From Bacillota bacterium (GTDB lineage Bacteria > Bacillota > Clostridia > Christensenellales > CAG-138), in assembly GCA_016288175.1 (NCBI GenBank), contig JAEEYN010000034.1, positions 1 to 8,000 on the forward strand: DNA of 8,000 nt, in the 5' to 3' direction. The notes beneath the pieces were generated by a model. The model worked only from the letters and a program-made list of their open reading frames with translations, was not told the origin of the DNA and searched no databases. Positions 1-5,428 of this stretch are shown here, piece after piece. Position numbers and translations under genes: made by a program. Each line of letters begins with the position of its first letter. Position 1 is the first letter of the stretch.

Positions 1-1005
1 GTGGGTGCGGGGCAGGATGCCGACCTCGCTCCAAATGGGGCGGATCTGGGTATGGGTACGGCCGTCCGGACGGATGCCGCGGTTGATGATCTTGTCGCGA
101 AGGATCTCCTTCATCAGGTTGTAGAGGATCGCGTCGATATCGGCTGCGGAATCCGGATACTCCTCGGCAAAATGAGCGATCGTCTCGGCTTTGACGGCCG
201 CGGTGCGCTCCTCGCGCTCATGGCGGTCGAAGGTGTCGAGCTGCCACTCGACCTTCTCGCGGGCGTATTCAACGACCTTGTTCTTCAGCTCCTCGTCGGG
301 GGTGTGGATCTCGGGAACGAGCTTTTCCTTGCCGATCTCGGCCTGGATCTCGCTGATCCAAGCGACGATCTTTTTGATGTATTCATGTCCGAAGAGGATC
401 GCGTCCAGCATTTCCTTTTCGGTGACTTCGTTCGCACCGGCTTCGACCATCATGACGGCGTCCTTGGTGCCCGCAACGGTGAGGTGCAGGCGGCTCTTCG
501 CGCGCTGCTCGGAATCGGGATTGATGATGTATTCGCCATCCACGAGGCCGACGGAGACTGCGCCGATCGGGCCGGCGAAGGGAGCTTCGCTGATGGAGAG
601 GGCGATGGATGCGCCGTTCATCGCAAGGATGTCGGGCTGAACGTCGTTCTCAACGCTCATCGCGGTTGCAACGACCTGAACATCGTTATAAAAGCCCTTC
701 GGGAAGAGGGGGCGGATCGGACGGTCGATCAGACGGCTGGTGAGGATCGCCTTCTCGGAAGGACGGCCTTCGCGCTTGATGAAGCCGCCGGGGATCTTGC
801 CGGCCGCGTACATTTTTTCCTCATAATCGCAGCTGAGGGGGAGAAAATCGGCGCCGTCGCGCGCCTGCTTTGCGACCGTTGCGCAGACGAGCAGGGCAGT
901 ATAACCGCAGCGGATGAGGATCGCGCCGCCTGCCTGCTCCGCGTACTTACCGGTTTCAACGGTGATCGTACGCCCTGCAAGGTCGAGGGTGAAATTCTTT
1001 TGCAT
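1..1005 (-). CDS. pnp: Polynucleotide phosphorylase, N-terminal part (cut by the left window edge)
   Basis: PNPase is a phosphate-dependent 3'-to-5' exoribonuclease of mRNA decay that works as a trimer. The 335 visible residues hold the first RNase PH-like domain (about 1-145, with the conserved stretch GKIPGGFIKREGRPSEKAIL at 69-88 and SRLIDRPIRPLFPKGF at 90-105). The all-helical linker domain follows (about 240-305), then the beginning of the second, catalytic RNase PH domain (IRPDGRTHTQIRPIWSE, from 311). The catalytic core and the C-terminal KH and S1 domains lie beyond position 1; family members are usually about 700 residues. The ATG at 1005-1003 is chosen because GAAAGGA (1016-1022) lies 10 nt upstream and the protein begins at the family's usual N-terminus. 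It follows rpsO on the same strand, a widespread order, and no separate strong promoter was seen in the 209-nt gap, so it probably shares rpsO transcription. Confidence 0.97.
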   Translation of the reverse strand, partial: MQKNFTLDLAGRTITVETGKYAEQAGGAILIRCGYTALLVCATVAKQARDGADFLPLSCDYEEKMYAAGKIPGGFIKREGRPSEKAILTSRLIDRPIRPLFPKGFYNDVQVVATAMSVENDVQPDILAMNGASIALSISEAPFAGPIGAVSVGLVDGEYIINPDSEQRAKSRLHLTVAGTKDAVMMVEAGANEVTEKEMLDAILFGHEYIKKIVAWISEIQAEIGKEKLVPEIHTPDEELKNKVVEYAREKVEWQLDTFDRHEREERTAAVKAETIAHFAEEYPDSAADIDAILYNLMKEILRDKIINRGIRPDGRTHTQIRPIWSEVGILPRTH

Positions 1006-1043
1006 TATATTTTAATCCTTTCAATAACTATCGGTTGGTGCTT

Positions 1044-1073
1044 CGCGGCGGGCTTCAGAAAAGACCCGCTGCG
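1044..1073 (-). other. Hairpin in the leader just upstream of pnp
   Basis: An inverted repeat pairs 1044-1052 with 1065-1073: nine positions with one mismatch, around a 12-nt loop. On the transcribed minus strand no T-run follows, so it is not an intrinsic terminator. In Escherichia coli the rpsO-pnp interval carries a hairpin cut by RNase III that allows PNPase autocontrol. This stem sits in the equivalent place, but that role is only inferred by analogy. Confidence 0.4.
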
Positions 1074-1121
1074 CGTTTTCAGGGAACAGATTTAGCCGTT
1101 CCGACTTCTTTGAACGGGAAA

Positions 1122-1140
1122 ATCCGTTCCCTGAACGGAT
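1122..1140 (-). other. Perfect 8-bp hairpin in the rpsO-pnp spacer
   Basis: ATCCGTTC (1122-1129) and GAACGGAT (1133-1140) form a perfect 8-bp stem with a 3-nt loop. On the minus strand only a short TTTTCCC run follows, so any termination would be weak. It may be a processing or partial termination site between rpsO and pnp. Confidence 0.4.
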
Positions 1141-1165
1141 CCATTGTGGGGGAAGGAAGAAGCTT

Positions 1166-1200
1166 CCGAAAAGAAAGGCGGGTACTCCATCCCCGCCTTT
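1166..1200 (-). terminator. Probable (leaky) intrinsic terminator after rpsO
   Basis: AAAGGCGGG and CCCGCCTTT (1192-1200 and 1174-1182) form a perfect 9-bp stem around a 9-nt loop. On the minus strand the second arm ends in TTT and runs into CTTTTC. It lies 15 nt past the rpsO stop. The tract is interrupted by C, so partial read-through into pnp is likely. Confidence 0.6.
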
Positions 1201-1214
1201 CAACTTTGGCAGAA

Positions 1215-1478
1215 TTACTTCCTGATGCCGAGAGCAGCGATGATCGCCCTGTAGCGCTCGATATCGACCTCTTTGAGGTAGTTGAGCAGGCCGCGGCGCT
1301 TACCGACCATCTTCAAAAGACCGCGACGGGAGTGATTGTCCTTCTGGTGGGTCTTGAGGTGCTCGGTGAGGTGAGAGATGCGCTCAGAGAGCAGCGCGAT
1401 CTGGACCTCGGGGGAACCGGTGTCGCCCTCGTGGAGAGCGTACTTGGCGATGATCTCGTTCTTAAGTTCTTTTTCCAT
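1215..1478 (-). CDS. rpsO: 30S ribosomal protein S15
   Basis: The 87-residue product is a full-length S15, a primary 16S rRNA-binding protein of the small-subunit platform that contacts helices 20 to 22. The family signature is clear: DTGSPEVQIALLSERI (19-34), the HLKTHQKDNHSRRGLL region (40-55) that touches rRNA, and the C-terminal segment RRGLLNYLKEVDIERYRAII (61-80). The ATG at 1478-1476 is set by a strong GGAGGA ribosome binding site (1486-1491) 7 nt upstream; longer readings of the frame would extend into an untranslated GC-rich leader. It is transcribed from the promoter at 1679-1707 and followed by pnp. In several bacteria S15 represses its own mRNA by binding the leader, and the long leader here makes this plausible but unproven. 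Confidence 0.98.
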   Translation of the reverse strand: MEKELKNEIIAKYALHEGDTGSPEVQIALLSERISHLTEHLKTHQKDNHSRRGLLKMVGKRRGLLNYLKEVDIERYRAIIAALGIRK

Positions 1479-1672
1479 TTTATTTTCCTCCAAAAAATTT
1501 TTGATAATCCCGGATTCTGCGTGATGCGGCGGAGTTTTCGCAAAACGAAGAAAGCGGAGCGGAACACCCGGAAAACCGGGGGGACCGGCGCCGGAAGGAG
1601 CGCTGTGCCCGGGCGACGGGCGGCCTTTTCTCCGGCGGTATCGGCGGATCCCGAAAAATCCGCACAATACAA
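1479..1672 (-). promoter_or_regulatory. Long structured rpsO 5' leader, candidate S15 autoregulatory region
   Basis: From the inferred transcription start (about 1672) to the rpsO ATG is about 194 nt, long for a ribosomal protein gene. It holds several short hairpins: GCGGAT/ATCCGC (1644-1649 with 1658-1663), GCCCG/CGGGC (1607-1611 with 1617-1621), CCCGG/CCGGG around AAAA (1567-1580), and GTTTT/AAAAC (1534-1546). The last 20 nt are A/T-rich with the ribosome binding site. I see no open frame with a ribosome binding site here. S15 autoregulatory leaders differ between phyla, so I infer the role from position and structure only. Confidence 0.45.
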
Positions 1673-1678
1673 CAACTA

Positions 1679-1707
1679 ATTATACCTCATCGATATGAAA
1701 AAGTAAA
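1679..1707 (-). promoter_or_regulatory. Sigma-70-type promoter for rpsO(-pnp)
   Basis: On the minus strand there is a -35 TTTACT (1702-1707), a 17-nt spacer and a perfect -10 TATAAT (1679-1684). Transcription would begin near 1672, downstream of the PHP gene and upstream of rpsO. Confidence 0.75.
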
Positions 1708-1744
1708 GTGCTTTTTGCTCCGTATTTTGGAAAAATGCAGGCTT

Positions 1745-1767
1745 TTTCGGTATATTTTGAACCGAAA
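1745..1767 (-). terminator. Weak terminator-like hairpin after the PHP gene
   Basis: TTTCGGT/ACCGAAA (1745-1751 and 1761-1767) form a 7-bp stem with a 9-nt loop, 12 nt past the PHP stop. No T-run follows directly on the minus strand; a T5 run appears only about ten bases later. It may reduce read-through into the rpsO promoter region. Confidence 0.35.
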
Positions 1768-1779
1768 GGCGGGGGAAGA

Positions 1780-2481
1780 TCAGGGCAGGATATTCACAAC
1801 GCTGCCTAGCGCGTCCGCTTCCTTTGCGCGTTCGAGCGCGGCGGCAAAATCCCCGACCCGCTCCGGCGTATGCGCGTCGCTGCCGATTATGAACTTCGCG
1901 CCGTGCGCCATCGCCGTTTTGATGTCGTCGACGCTCATCGAAAGGCTCGAGGAATTGATCTCGAGAAGGATCCCGAGCTGCCGCGCGCAGTCCGCCATAT
2001 AGGGAATATCGACAGCAAGATAGAGCCCCGGGTGGGAGATGATGTCCGCATGCCCTGCTTCCGCCGCCGCCATGATGGATTCCGCGTTGCGTTTCGGCGT
2101 GGATCTTCCGCCGAAGCTTTCACGGAAGATATGCCAGGCAAAGCGGTTCGTGTAGGCGACGCCCTTGTGATAGCCGAGGATGATGACGTCGTAATCGCCG
2201 CGGTTTTTCGGGATATCGCTTTTCCCGAAGCCCGTGACGTTGCATTCGAGGCCGTTTTTAACGAGGATCCTTCCTTCGAATTCCTCTTTGAGAGAGCGGA
2301 GCTCCGCATTCAGCATTTGGAGCTTTTTCCCGCGGACGCCGTAGAAAAGATTCCCGCCGGCATGCTCCGAAACGGCGACGGCAGAAAGCCCGAGCTCGAC
2401 AGCGCGCAGCACGTTGTCCCGCGGGCTGCCCTTGCCGTGGCTGAAATAAGTATGGGTATGAAGATCCTCGATAATGCGCAT
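1780..2481 (-). CDS. PHP-domain metal-dependent phosphoesterase (YcdX / histidinol-phosphatase-like)
   Basis: The 233-residue cytoplasmic protein is a single PHP domain. All nine metal-ligand positions expected for the trinuclear PHP site can be seen: H8 and H10 in DLHTHT, H15, H40 in SEHAGG, E79 in GLECN, H105 in LGYHKG, H150 in ISHPG, and D202 and H204 in IGSDAHTP. An intact hydrolase acting on a phosphate ester is therefore likely. PHP relatives include histidinol phosphatase, YcdX-like phosphatases and nucleoside-3',5'-bisphosphate phosphatases, and the sequence does not single out a substrate. No histidine-biosynthesis genes are adjacent. The start is fixed by GGAGGA (2489-2494) 7 nt upstream of the ATG at 2481. 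It lies between the BMP gene terminator and the rpsO promoter, so it is probably monocistronic. Confidence 0.9.
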   Translation of the reverse strand: MRIIEDLHTHTYFSHGKGSPRDNVLRAVELGLSAVAVSEHAGGNLFYGVRGKKLQMLNAELRSLKEEFEGRILVKNGLECNVTGFGKSDIPKNRGDYDVIILGYHKGVAYTNRFAWHIFRESFGGRSTPKRNAESIMAAAEAGHADIISHPGLYLAVDIPYMADCARQLGILLEINSSSLSMSVDDIKTAMAHGAKFIIGSDAHTPERVGDFAAALERAKEADALGSVVNILP

Positions 2482-2507
2482 CGGCGTTTCCTCCGGCTGA
2501 GGTCATG

Positions 2508-2536
2508 TTCTTATTTTACCACGGTTTTCCGAAAAC
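2508..2536 (-). promoter_or_regulatory. Possible PHP gene promoter region with a small palindrome
   Basis: A -10-like TAAAAT on the minus strand lies about 30 nt upstream of the PHP ribosome binding site, with no good -35. A perfect palindrome with single-base centre, GTTTTCCGAAAAC (2524-2536), sits just upstream, where a regulator could bind. It also overlaps the tail of the BMP terminator. The evidence is weak. Confidence 0.3.
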
Positions 2537-2561
2537 GAAAAGACCCGCGCAAAAGCGCGGG
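2530..2561 (-). terminator. Strong intrinsic terminator of the BMP lipoprotein gene
   Basis: CCCGCGC and GCGCGGG (2544-2550 and 2555-2561) form a 7-bp GC-only stem with a 4-base loop. On the minus strand it is followed by TCTTTTCGTTTTC. It lies 20 nt after the BMP stop codon and isolates that gene from the PHP gene. Confidence 0.85.
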
Positions 2562-2580
2562 CCCTCGGATCCGTTTTTCT

Positions 2581-3819
2581 TTAGATCTGGTCTGCGTTCA
2601 GCTCGGTGATGCCGTCGATGCGGATATCGAAGAGAGGAGCGGAGATCTTCTCGGACTCGTGGAAGTAGCCGTCCCAGATCAGCTCGACGCCGTCGAAACC
2701 GAAGCTCTTGTCATAGCTGGTGAGGTGCTCGCCCTTGACGGTGAAGGTGCTGCAGTCGAAGACATGGAGCTCGCCGCTCTTGATCTTCGCGATAACTGCG
2801 TCAACGGCTTCCTGGGTCCCGGGAGCGCAGCTCTTGCCGAGCTCGGTGATGCCAACGGCGTTATCGATATAGCCCTTGCACCAATCCTGCTGCATGGCCG
2901 TGCCGTCGATAACGGTCTTGATCGCGTAGGTGTAGTAAGCGCCCCAGTTGTTGGTGGCGGAGGTCAGTGCGGCGTCGGGAGCGACGTTCAGCATATCGAC
3001 ATTGTAGCCGACGCTGTAGACTTCCTTGCCCTCTGCGTGAGCGGCCTGAACAGCGGTGGGTGCGCCGGTGGAGTCTGCATGCTGACCGATGATGACGCAG
3101 CCGCGGGCCATCAGGAACTCAGCGGCGGCCTTCTCGGCGGCGATATCGAACCAGGAACCGGTGTACTGAACATCCATGTACGCTTCGGGAACGATGGACT
3201 GGATGCCGAGGAAGAATGCGGTGTAGCCGGAAACAACTTCAGCATAGGGGAACGCGCCGACATAGCCGATATGGGGATCGGTGACCTTGCCCTCGTCCAT
3301 GAGCTGCTTGAGCTTCATGCCGGCAACAACGCCGGAGACGTAGCGGGCTTCATAGATGCCGGTGAAGTAATTGAAAATGTTGTTGACACCTTCCTGCTTT
3401 GCGGCATTCTGGCCGGTCGCATGGCAGAAGAGAACGTCGGGGTTCTCCCTTGCGGCCTGGATCATGTAATCCTCATGACCGAAGGAGTTCGCGAAGATGA
3501 TCTGGCAGCCCTGGTGGACAAGGTCGATGGCTGCGTCATAGCAGGTCTCGTCTTCCTTGATGTTCTTCTTCCAGATGATCTGCTCATCCTTGAGGCCGCA
3601 GGCCTTCGCGGCAGCTTTGATGCCGTCCATATGAGCCTGTGTGTAGCCCTCGTTTTCGTCACCGACGAGGATGGCGCCGACCTTCAGGTCATTCTCCGCA
3701 ACGGGCTCCTGGGCTTCGCCTTCATCCGAACCCTTCTCATCCTTGCCGCACGCTACGAAAGCGGTGCAAAGGGAGAGGACCATCAGAACGGTGAGTGCGA
3801 TTGCGATGAATCTTTTCAT
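2581..3819 (-). CDS. BMP-family ABC transporter substrate-binding lipoprotein
   Basis: The 412-residue protein is exported and anchored as a lipoprotein. It has a basic N-terminus (MKRF), a hydrophobic stretch (5-22) and a lipobox ending FVAC, with the lipidated cysteine at C24. An acidic low-complexity linker (about 26-43) leads into the solute-binding fold, which starts LKVGAILVGDENEGYTQAH. The body resembles BMP/Med/PnrA proteins, with features such as VQYTGSWFDIAAEKAAAEFL, HADSTGAPTAVQAA and YSVGYNVDM. Characterised family members bind purine nucleosides, but the ligand here is not determined. The ATG at 3819 is chosen over longer readings because AGGAGGA (3827-3833) lies 7 nt upstream and gives a proper signal peptide. 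It has its own promoter and terminator. No ATPase or permease gene is adjacent on its strand, so the transporter partners must lie elsewhere. Confidence 0.93.
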   Translation of the reverse strand: MKRFIAIALTVLMVLSLCTAFVACGKDEKGSDEGEAQEPVAENDLKVGAILVGDENEGYTQAHMDGIKAAAKACGLKDEQIIWKKNIKEDETCYDAAIDLVHQGCQIIFANSFGHEDYMIQAARENPDVLFCHATGQNAAKQEGVNNIFNYFTGIYEARYVSGVVAGMKLKQLMDEGKVTDPHIGYVGAFPYAEVVSGYTAFFLGIQSIVPEAYMDVQYTGSWFDIAAEKAAAEFLMARGCVIIGQHADSTGAPTAVQAAHAEGKEVYSVGYNVDMLNVAPDAALTSATNNWGAYYTYAIKTVIDGTAMQQDWCKGYIDNAVGITELGKSCAPGTQEAVDAVIAKIKSGELHVFDCSTFTVKGEHLTSYDKSFGFDGVELIWDGYFHESEKISAPLFDIRIDGITELNADQI

Positions 3820-3842
3820 TTTTTCTTCCTCCTGAGTATTCG

Positions 3843-3857
3843 TTTGGTTTAACCAAA
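3843..3857. promoter_or_regulatory. Candidate operator: 15-bp palindrome at the BMP gene start site
   Basis: TTTGGTTTAACCAAA is a perfect inverted repeat of 7-bp arms around one T. Relative to the inferred BMP transcription start (about 3861, minus strand) it covers roughly +5 to +19, between start site and ribosome binding site. This is a typical place for a repressor to block initiation. It could alternatively act as a small leader hairpin. Confidence 0.5.
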
Positions 3858-3867
3858 ACACGGAGCT

Positions 3868-3896
3868 ATTATAATACAGCCGGATGACAAAATCAA
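3868..3896 (-). promoter_or_regulatory. Sigma-70-type promoter of the BMP lipoprotein gene
   Basis: On the minus strand there is a -35 TTGATT (3891-3896), a 17-nt spacer and a perfect -10 TATAAT (3868-3873). Transcription would start near 3861, about 40 nt before the ATG. It is divergent from the regulator promoter at 4010-4038. Confidence 0.75.
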
Positions 3897-4008
3897 TACC
3901 GAACAGCCTGATTTCGACCGGTTTCGGGAAGATATACCGGGCCGCGCGGAGGGGCGGGGAAGGACCCGGATAAAGCCGCGGAGGGGTTTGCCGAATTCCC
4001 AAAACGAT

Positions 4009-4027
4009 GTTGCAAATTTTGCATAAC
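4009..4027. promoter_or_regulatory. Candidate operator A (regulator promoter), imperfect dyad
   Basis: GTTGCAAATTTTGCATAAC is an imperfect dyad. Its left arm is GTTGCAAA and its right arm, read on the other strand, is GTTATGCAAAA. It covers the -35 and most of the spacer, so a bound protein would block RNA polymerase. The same 19-nt dyad with three substitutions occurs at 5347-5365 at the same offset from the -10. I infer that the adjacent winged-helix protein binds both. Confidence 0.6.
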
Positions 4028-4038
4028 AATGATATAAT
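4010..4038 (+). promoter_or_regulatory. Promoter of the ArsR-like regulator gene
   Basis: The -35 is TTGCAA (4010-4015), followed by a 17-nt spacer and a perfect -10 TATAAT (4033-4038). Transcription would start near 4045, giving a leader of about 36 nt. The elements lie inside the block 4007-4038, which recurs at the downstream dockerin-gene promoter. Confidence 0.75.
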
Positions 4039-4080
4039 CCCCGTTGAAAAACGAAAACAGCCTGCGGAAAAGGAAAGCTT

Positions 4081-5214
4081 ATGGATCACGTGCTCGCGGA
4101 GGCTCCCTGCCTTTTATATGAAACCTTTGCGATGATGAGCCGCTATTTCAACGAGCGGCCCTATCGCGAAACCGCCGATATCCTTCTTGAAAGATACGGC
4201 GGGGTCCTTTCGGACGCCGACCGCGCAGCGCTCAGCCGGAACGCCGATATGCTGGACCGCATCACGAACGAGCTCTGCGCGGATCTCGACCGCGGCGAAC
4301 CGGAGATCGCCTTCTTCTTTAAACCTTTTGATACCGGACGGCGGGGCGAGGTCAACTGCATCGGAAGAGTGCTGCTGTTTTCGCTGATGAGCACTTTGAT
4401 CCCGGATTTTGACGAGCATATTGCGGATATCAAGGCGAGGCATGAAAAAGCCGTTGCGGACGGCGCGCGCGTCGTGGATTTCAACGCCGCCGGCGTCTAT
4501 TGGAGCACCTCGGCGGAAGGGCCCTGTCCATCGCTTTTCGAGCAGATCTACGCCCTGCATTATCCCGCGGAGGCGAAGCTCAATACCTTCCGCGTGCTCT
4601 CCGATTTTGACCGCTTCATCGACAGGCTCGCGGAGCTGATGCGCCCCTATGCGCAGCGCCTTTCGGAGCGTCTGCCGGAGCTTCTGCCCGCGTACGGCGA
4701 GGCGGCCCGTGCGTGGCGCGACCGCGTGGAGGAAAACGGCCTCGTCTATTTCTCCCAGCTCCTGCATCTGACCGAGCCCGCCTTCGACCGCGCCGGCTCG
4801 CTCGATATCAACGTCGGCATCTTCCTTTTCAACGAGGTCGGCTTTGGCAATTCGCCATCGCCGGACAGGCTCTCCCTTGTGCTCATCATCGGCATCGGCG
4901 TCTATCCCGGCTTCGAACGCGGATATAACGAGCGCCGCGCGGAGAAGCTTGCGGAGGTCTTTCGCCTGCTTGCCGACCCTGCGAAGCTGGATCTGCTCTC
5001 CCGCCTTGCGAAGCAGCGCAGCTACTGCCTCGAGCTTTCGAAGCAGACCGGCGTCAATGCCGGCAACGTTTCCCGCAGCCTGAACGCGCTCTTCGACAGC
5101 GGCCTGCTCGAAAAACAGCGCGTCGGCGGCAGGACCTATTATACGACGAACGAAAAGGCGCTGAAAAAAGCGTTCATTGACGCGGAGCTCCTGATCTCCG
5201 ACCCGGAGATCTGA
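4081..5214 (+). CDS. Putative transcriptional regulator with C-terminal ArsR-type winged helix
   Basis: The 377-residue soluble protein has no signal peptide or membrane segment. The C-terminal part (about 289-360) is an ArsR-type winged helix-turn-helix. It opens VFRLLADPAKLDLLSRLAK (293-311), continues with LSKQTGVNAGNVSRSLNALF (319-338), which includes the likely recognition helix, and ends with a wing carrying RVGGRTYYTT (347-356). The first 280 residues form a helix-rich domain I cannot name; it probably senses a ligand or mediates dimerisation. The cysteines are scattered (10, 66, 93, 149, 316) with no CxC metal-binding pair, so it is unlikely to be a classical metal sensor. The ATG is supported by AAGGAAAG about 6 nt upstream. 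Its promoter shares a near-identical operator-like block with the following dockerin genes, suggesting autorepression plus control of that unit. A strong terminator follows. Confidence 0.8.
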   Translation: MDHVLAEAPCLLYETFAMMSRYFNERPYRETADILLERYGGVLSDADRAALSRNADMLDRITNELCADLDRGEPEIAFFFKPFDTGRRGEVNCIGRVLLFSLMSTLIPDFDEHIADIKARHEKAVADGARVVDFNAAGVYWSTSAEGPCPSLFEQIYALHYPAEAKLNTFRVLSDFDRFIDRLAELMRPYAQRLSERLPELLPAYGEAARAWRDRVEENGLVYFSQLLHLTEPAFDRAGSLDINVGIFLFNEVGFGNSPSPDRLSLVLIIGIGVYPGFERGYNERRAEKLAEVFRLLADPAKLDLLSRLAKQRSYCLELSKQTGVNAGNVSRSLNALFDSGLLEKQRVGGRTYYTTNEKALKKAFIDAELLISDPEI

Positions 5215-5277
5215 AAAATTCTTCGAAGTTTTGTCCGGAAAGCCCCGAAATCCATTGATTTTTCGGCTCTGAACACT

Positions 5278-5312
5278 AAACTCTTCCAATAATTTGGAAG
5301 AGTTTTTATATT
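5278..5312 (+). terminator. Strong intrinsic terminator after the regulator gene
   Basis: AAACTCTTCCAA and TTGGAAGAGTTT (5278-5289 and 5294-5305) form a perfect 12-bp stem with a TAAT loop, running into a T-rich tail (TTTTTATATT). It lies about 63 nt past the regulator stop and separates it from the dockerin-gene promoter. The stem is AT-rich, and its other strand is preceded by A-rich sequence. Confidence 0.88.
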
Positions 5313-5323
5313 ACACAGCATAT

Positions 5324-5365
5324 GTTATCCAAAATCAGCAAAATATGTTGCAAAATTTGGATAAC
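5324..5365. promoter_or_regulatory. Candidate operator B with an extra upstream half-site
   Basis: The core dyad GTTGCAAAATTTGGATAAC (5347-5365) matches operator A at 16 of 19 positions. A third half-site, GTTATCCAAA (5324-5333), is a perfect 10-bp inverted copy of TTTGGATAAC (5356-5365), with centres 32 bp apart, about three helical turns. This geometry would let two dimers bind the same DNA face. It overlaps and extends upstream of the -35. Binding by the adjacent regulator is inferred. Confidence 0.58.
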
Positions 5366-5376
5366 TATGATATACT
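5348..5376 (+). promoter_or_regulatory. Promoter of the tandem dockerin genes
   Basis: The -35 is TTGCAA (5348-5353), with a 17-nt spacer and -10 TATACT (5371-5376). The -35 and spacer length are identical to the regulator promoter; the -10 is one base weaker. Transcription would begin near 5383. A GCGGGG/CCCCGC hairpin (5388-5393 with 5401-5406) then forms almost at the mRNA 5' end, ahead of the ribosome binding site at 5415-5421. Confidence 0.72.
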
Positions 5377-5387
5377 ATATCCATCAC

Positions 5388-5406
5388 GCGGGGCGAGAGA
5401 CCCCGC
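5388..5406 (+). other. 5'-end hairpin of the dockerin mRNA
   Basis: GCGGGG and CCCCGC form a perfect 6-bp GC stem with a 7-nt purine-rich loop, within about 6 nt of the inferred transcript start. Stems at the extreme 5' end often protect mRNAs from 5'-dependent decay in Firmicutes. That role is inferred here. Confidence 0.4.
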
Positions 5407-5428
5407 CGAATAATCGGAGGTATGGAAA

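Noticed and set aside
1..1095. A 364-codon plus-strand frame at the left edge
   Set aside because: It is antisense to pnp, which is unmistakable on the minus strand.
1479..1667. A longer N-terminus for S15
   Set aside because: Family proteins begin at the 87-residue start, which has GGAGGA 7 nt upstream; the extension is low-complexity translation of the structured leader.
1870..3852. A 660-codon open frame on the plus strand
   Set aside because: It runs antisense to the PHP and BMP genes, both of which have clear family motifs and strong ribosome binding sites. The plus-strand translation shows no recognisable domain; it is a shadow of GC-rich coding sequence.
3820..4089. A longer N-terminus for the BMP protein (start near 4089)
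   Set aside because: The extension crosses the promoter and operator and would bury the signal peptide; the ATG at 3819 has a perfect ribosome binding site and gives a normal lipoprotein.
4114..5289. A 391-codon open frame on the minus strand
   Set aside because: It is antisense to the regulator, starts inside the terminator hairpin region and shows no domain or ribosome binding site; the plus-strand frame has a clear winged helix and promoter.
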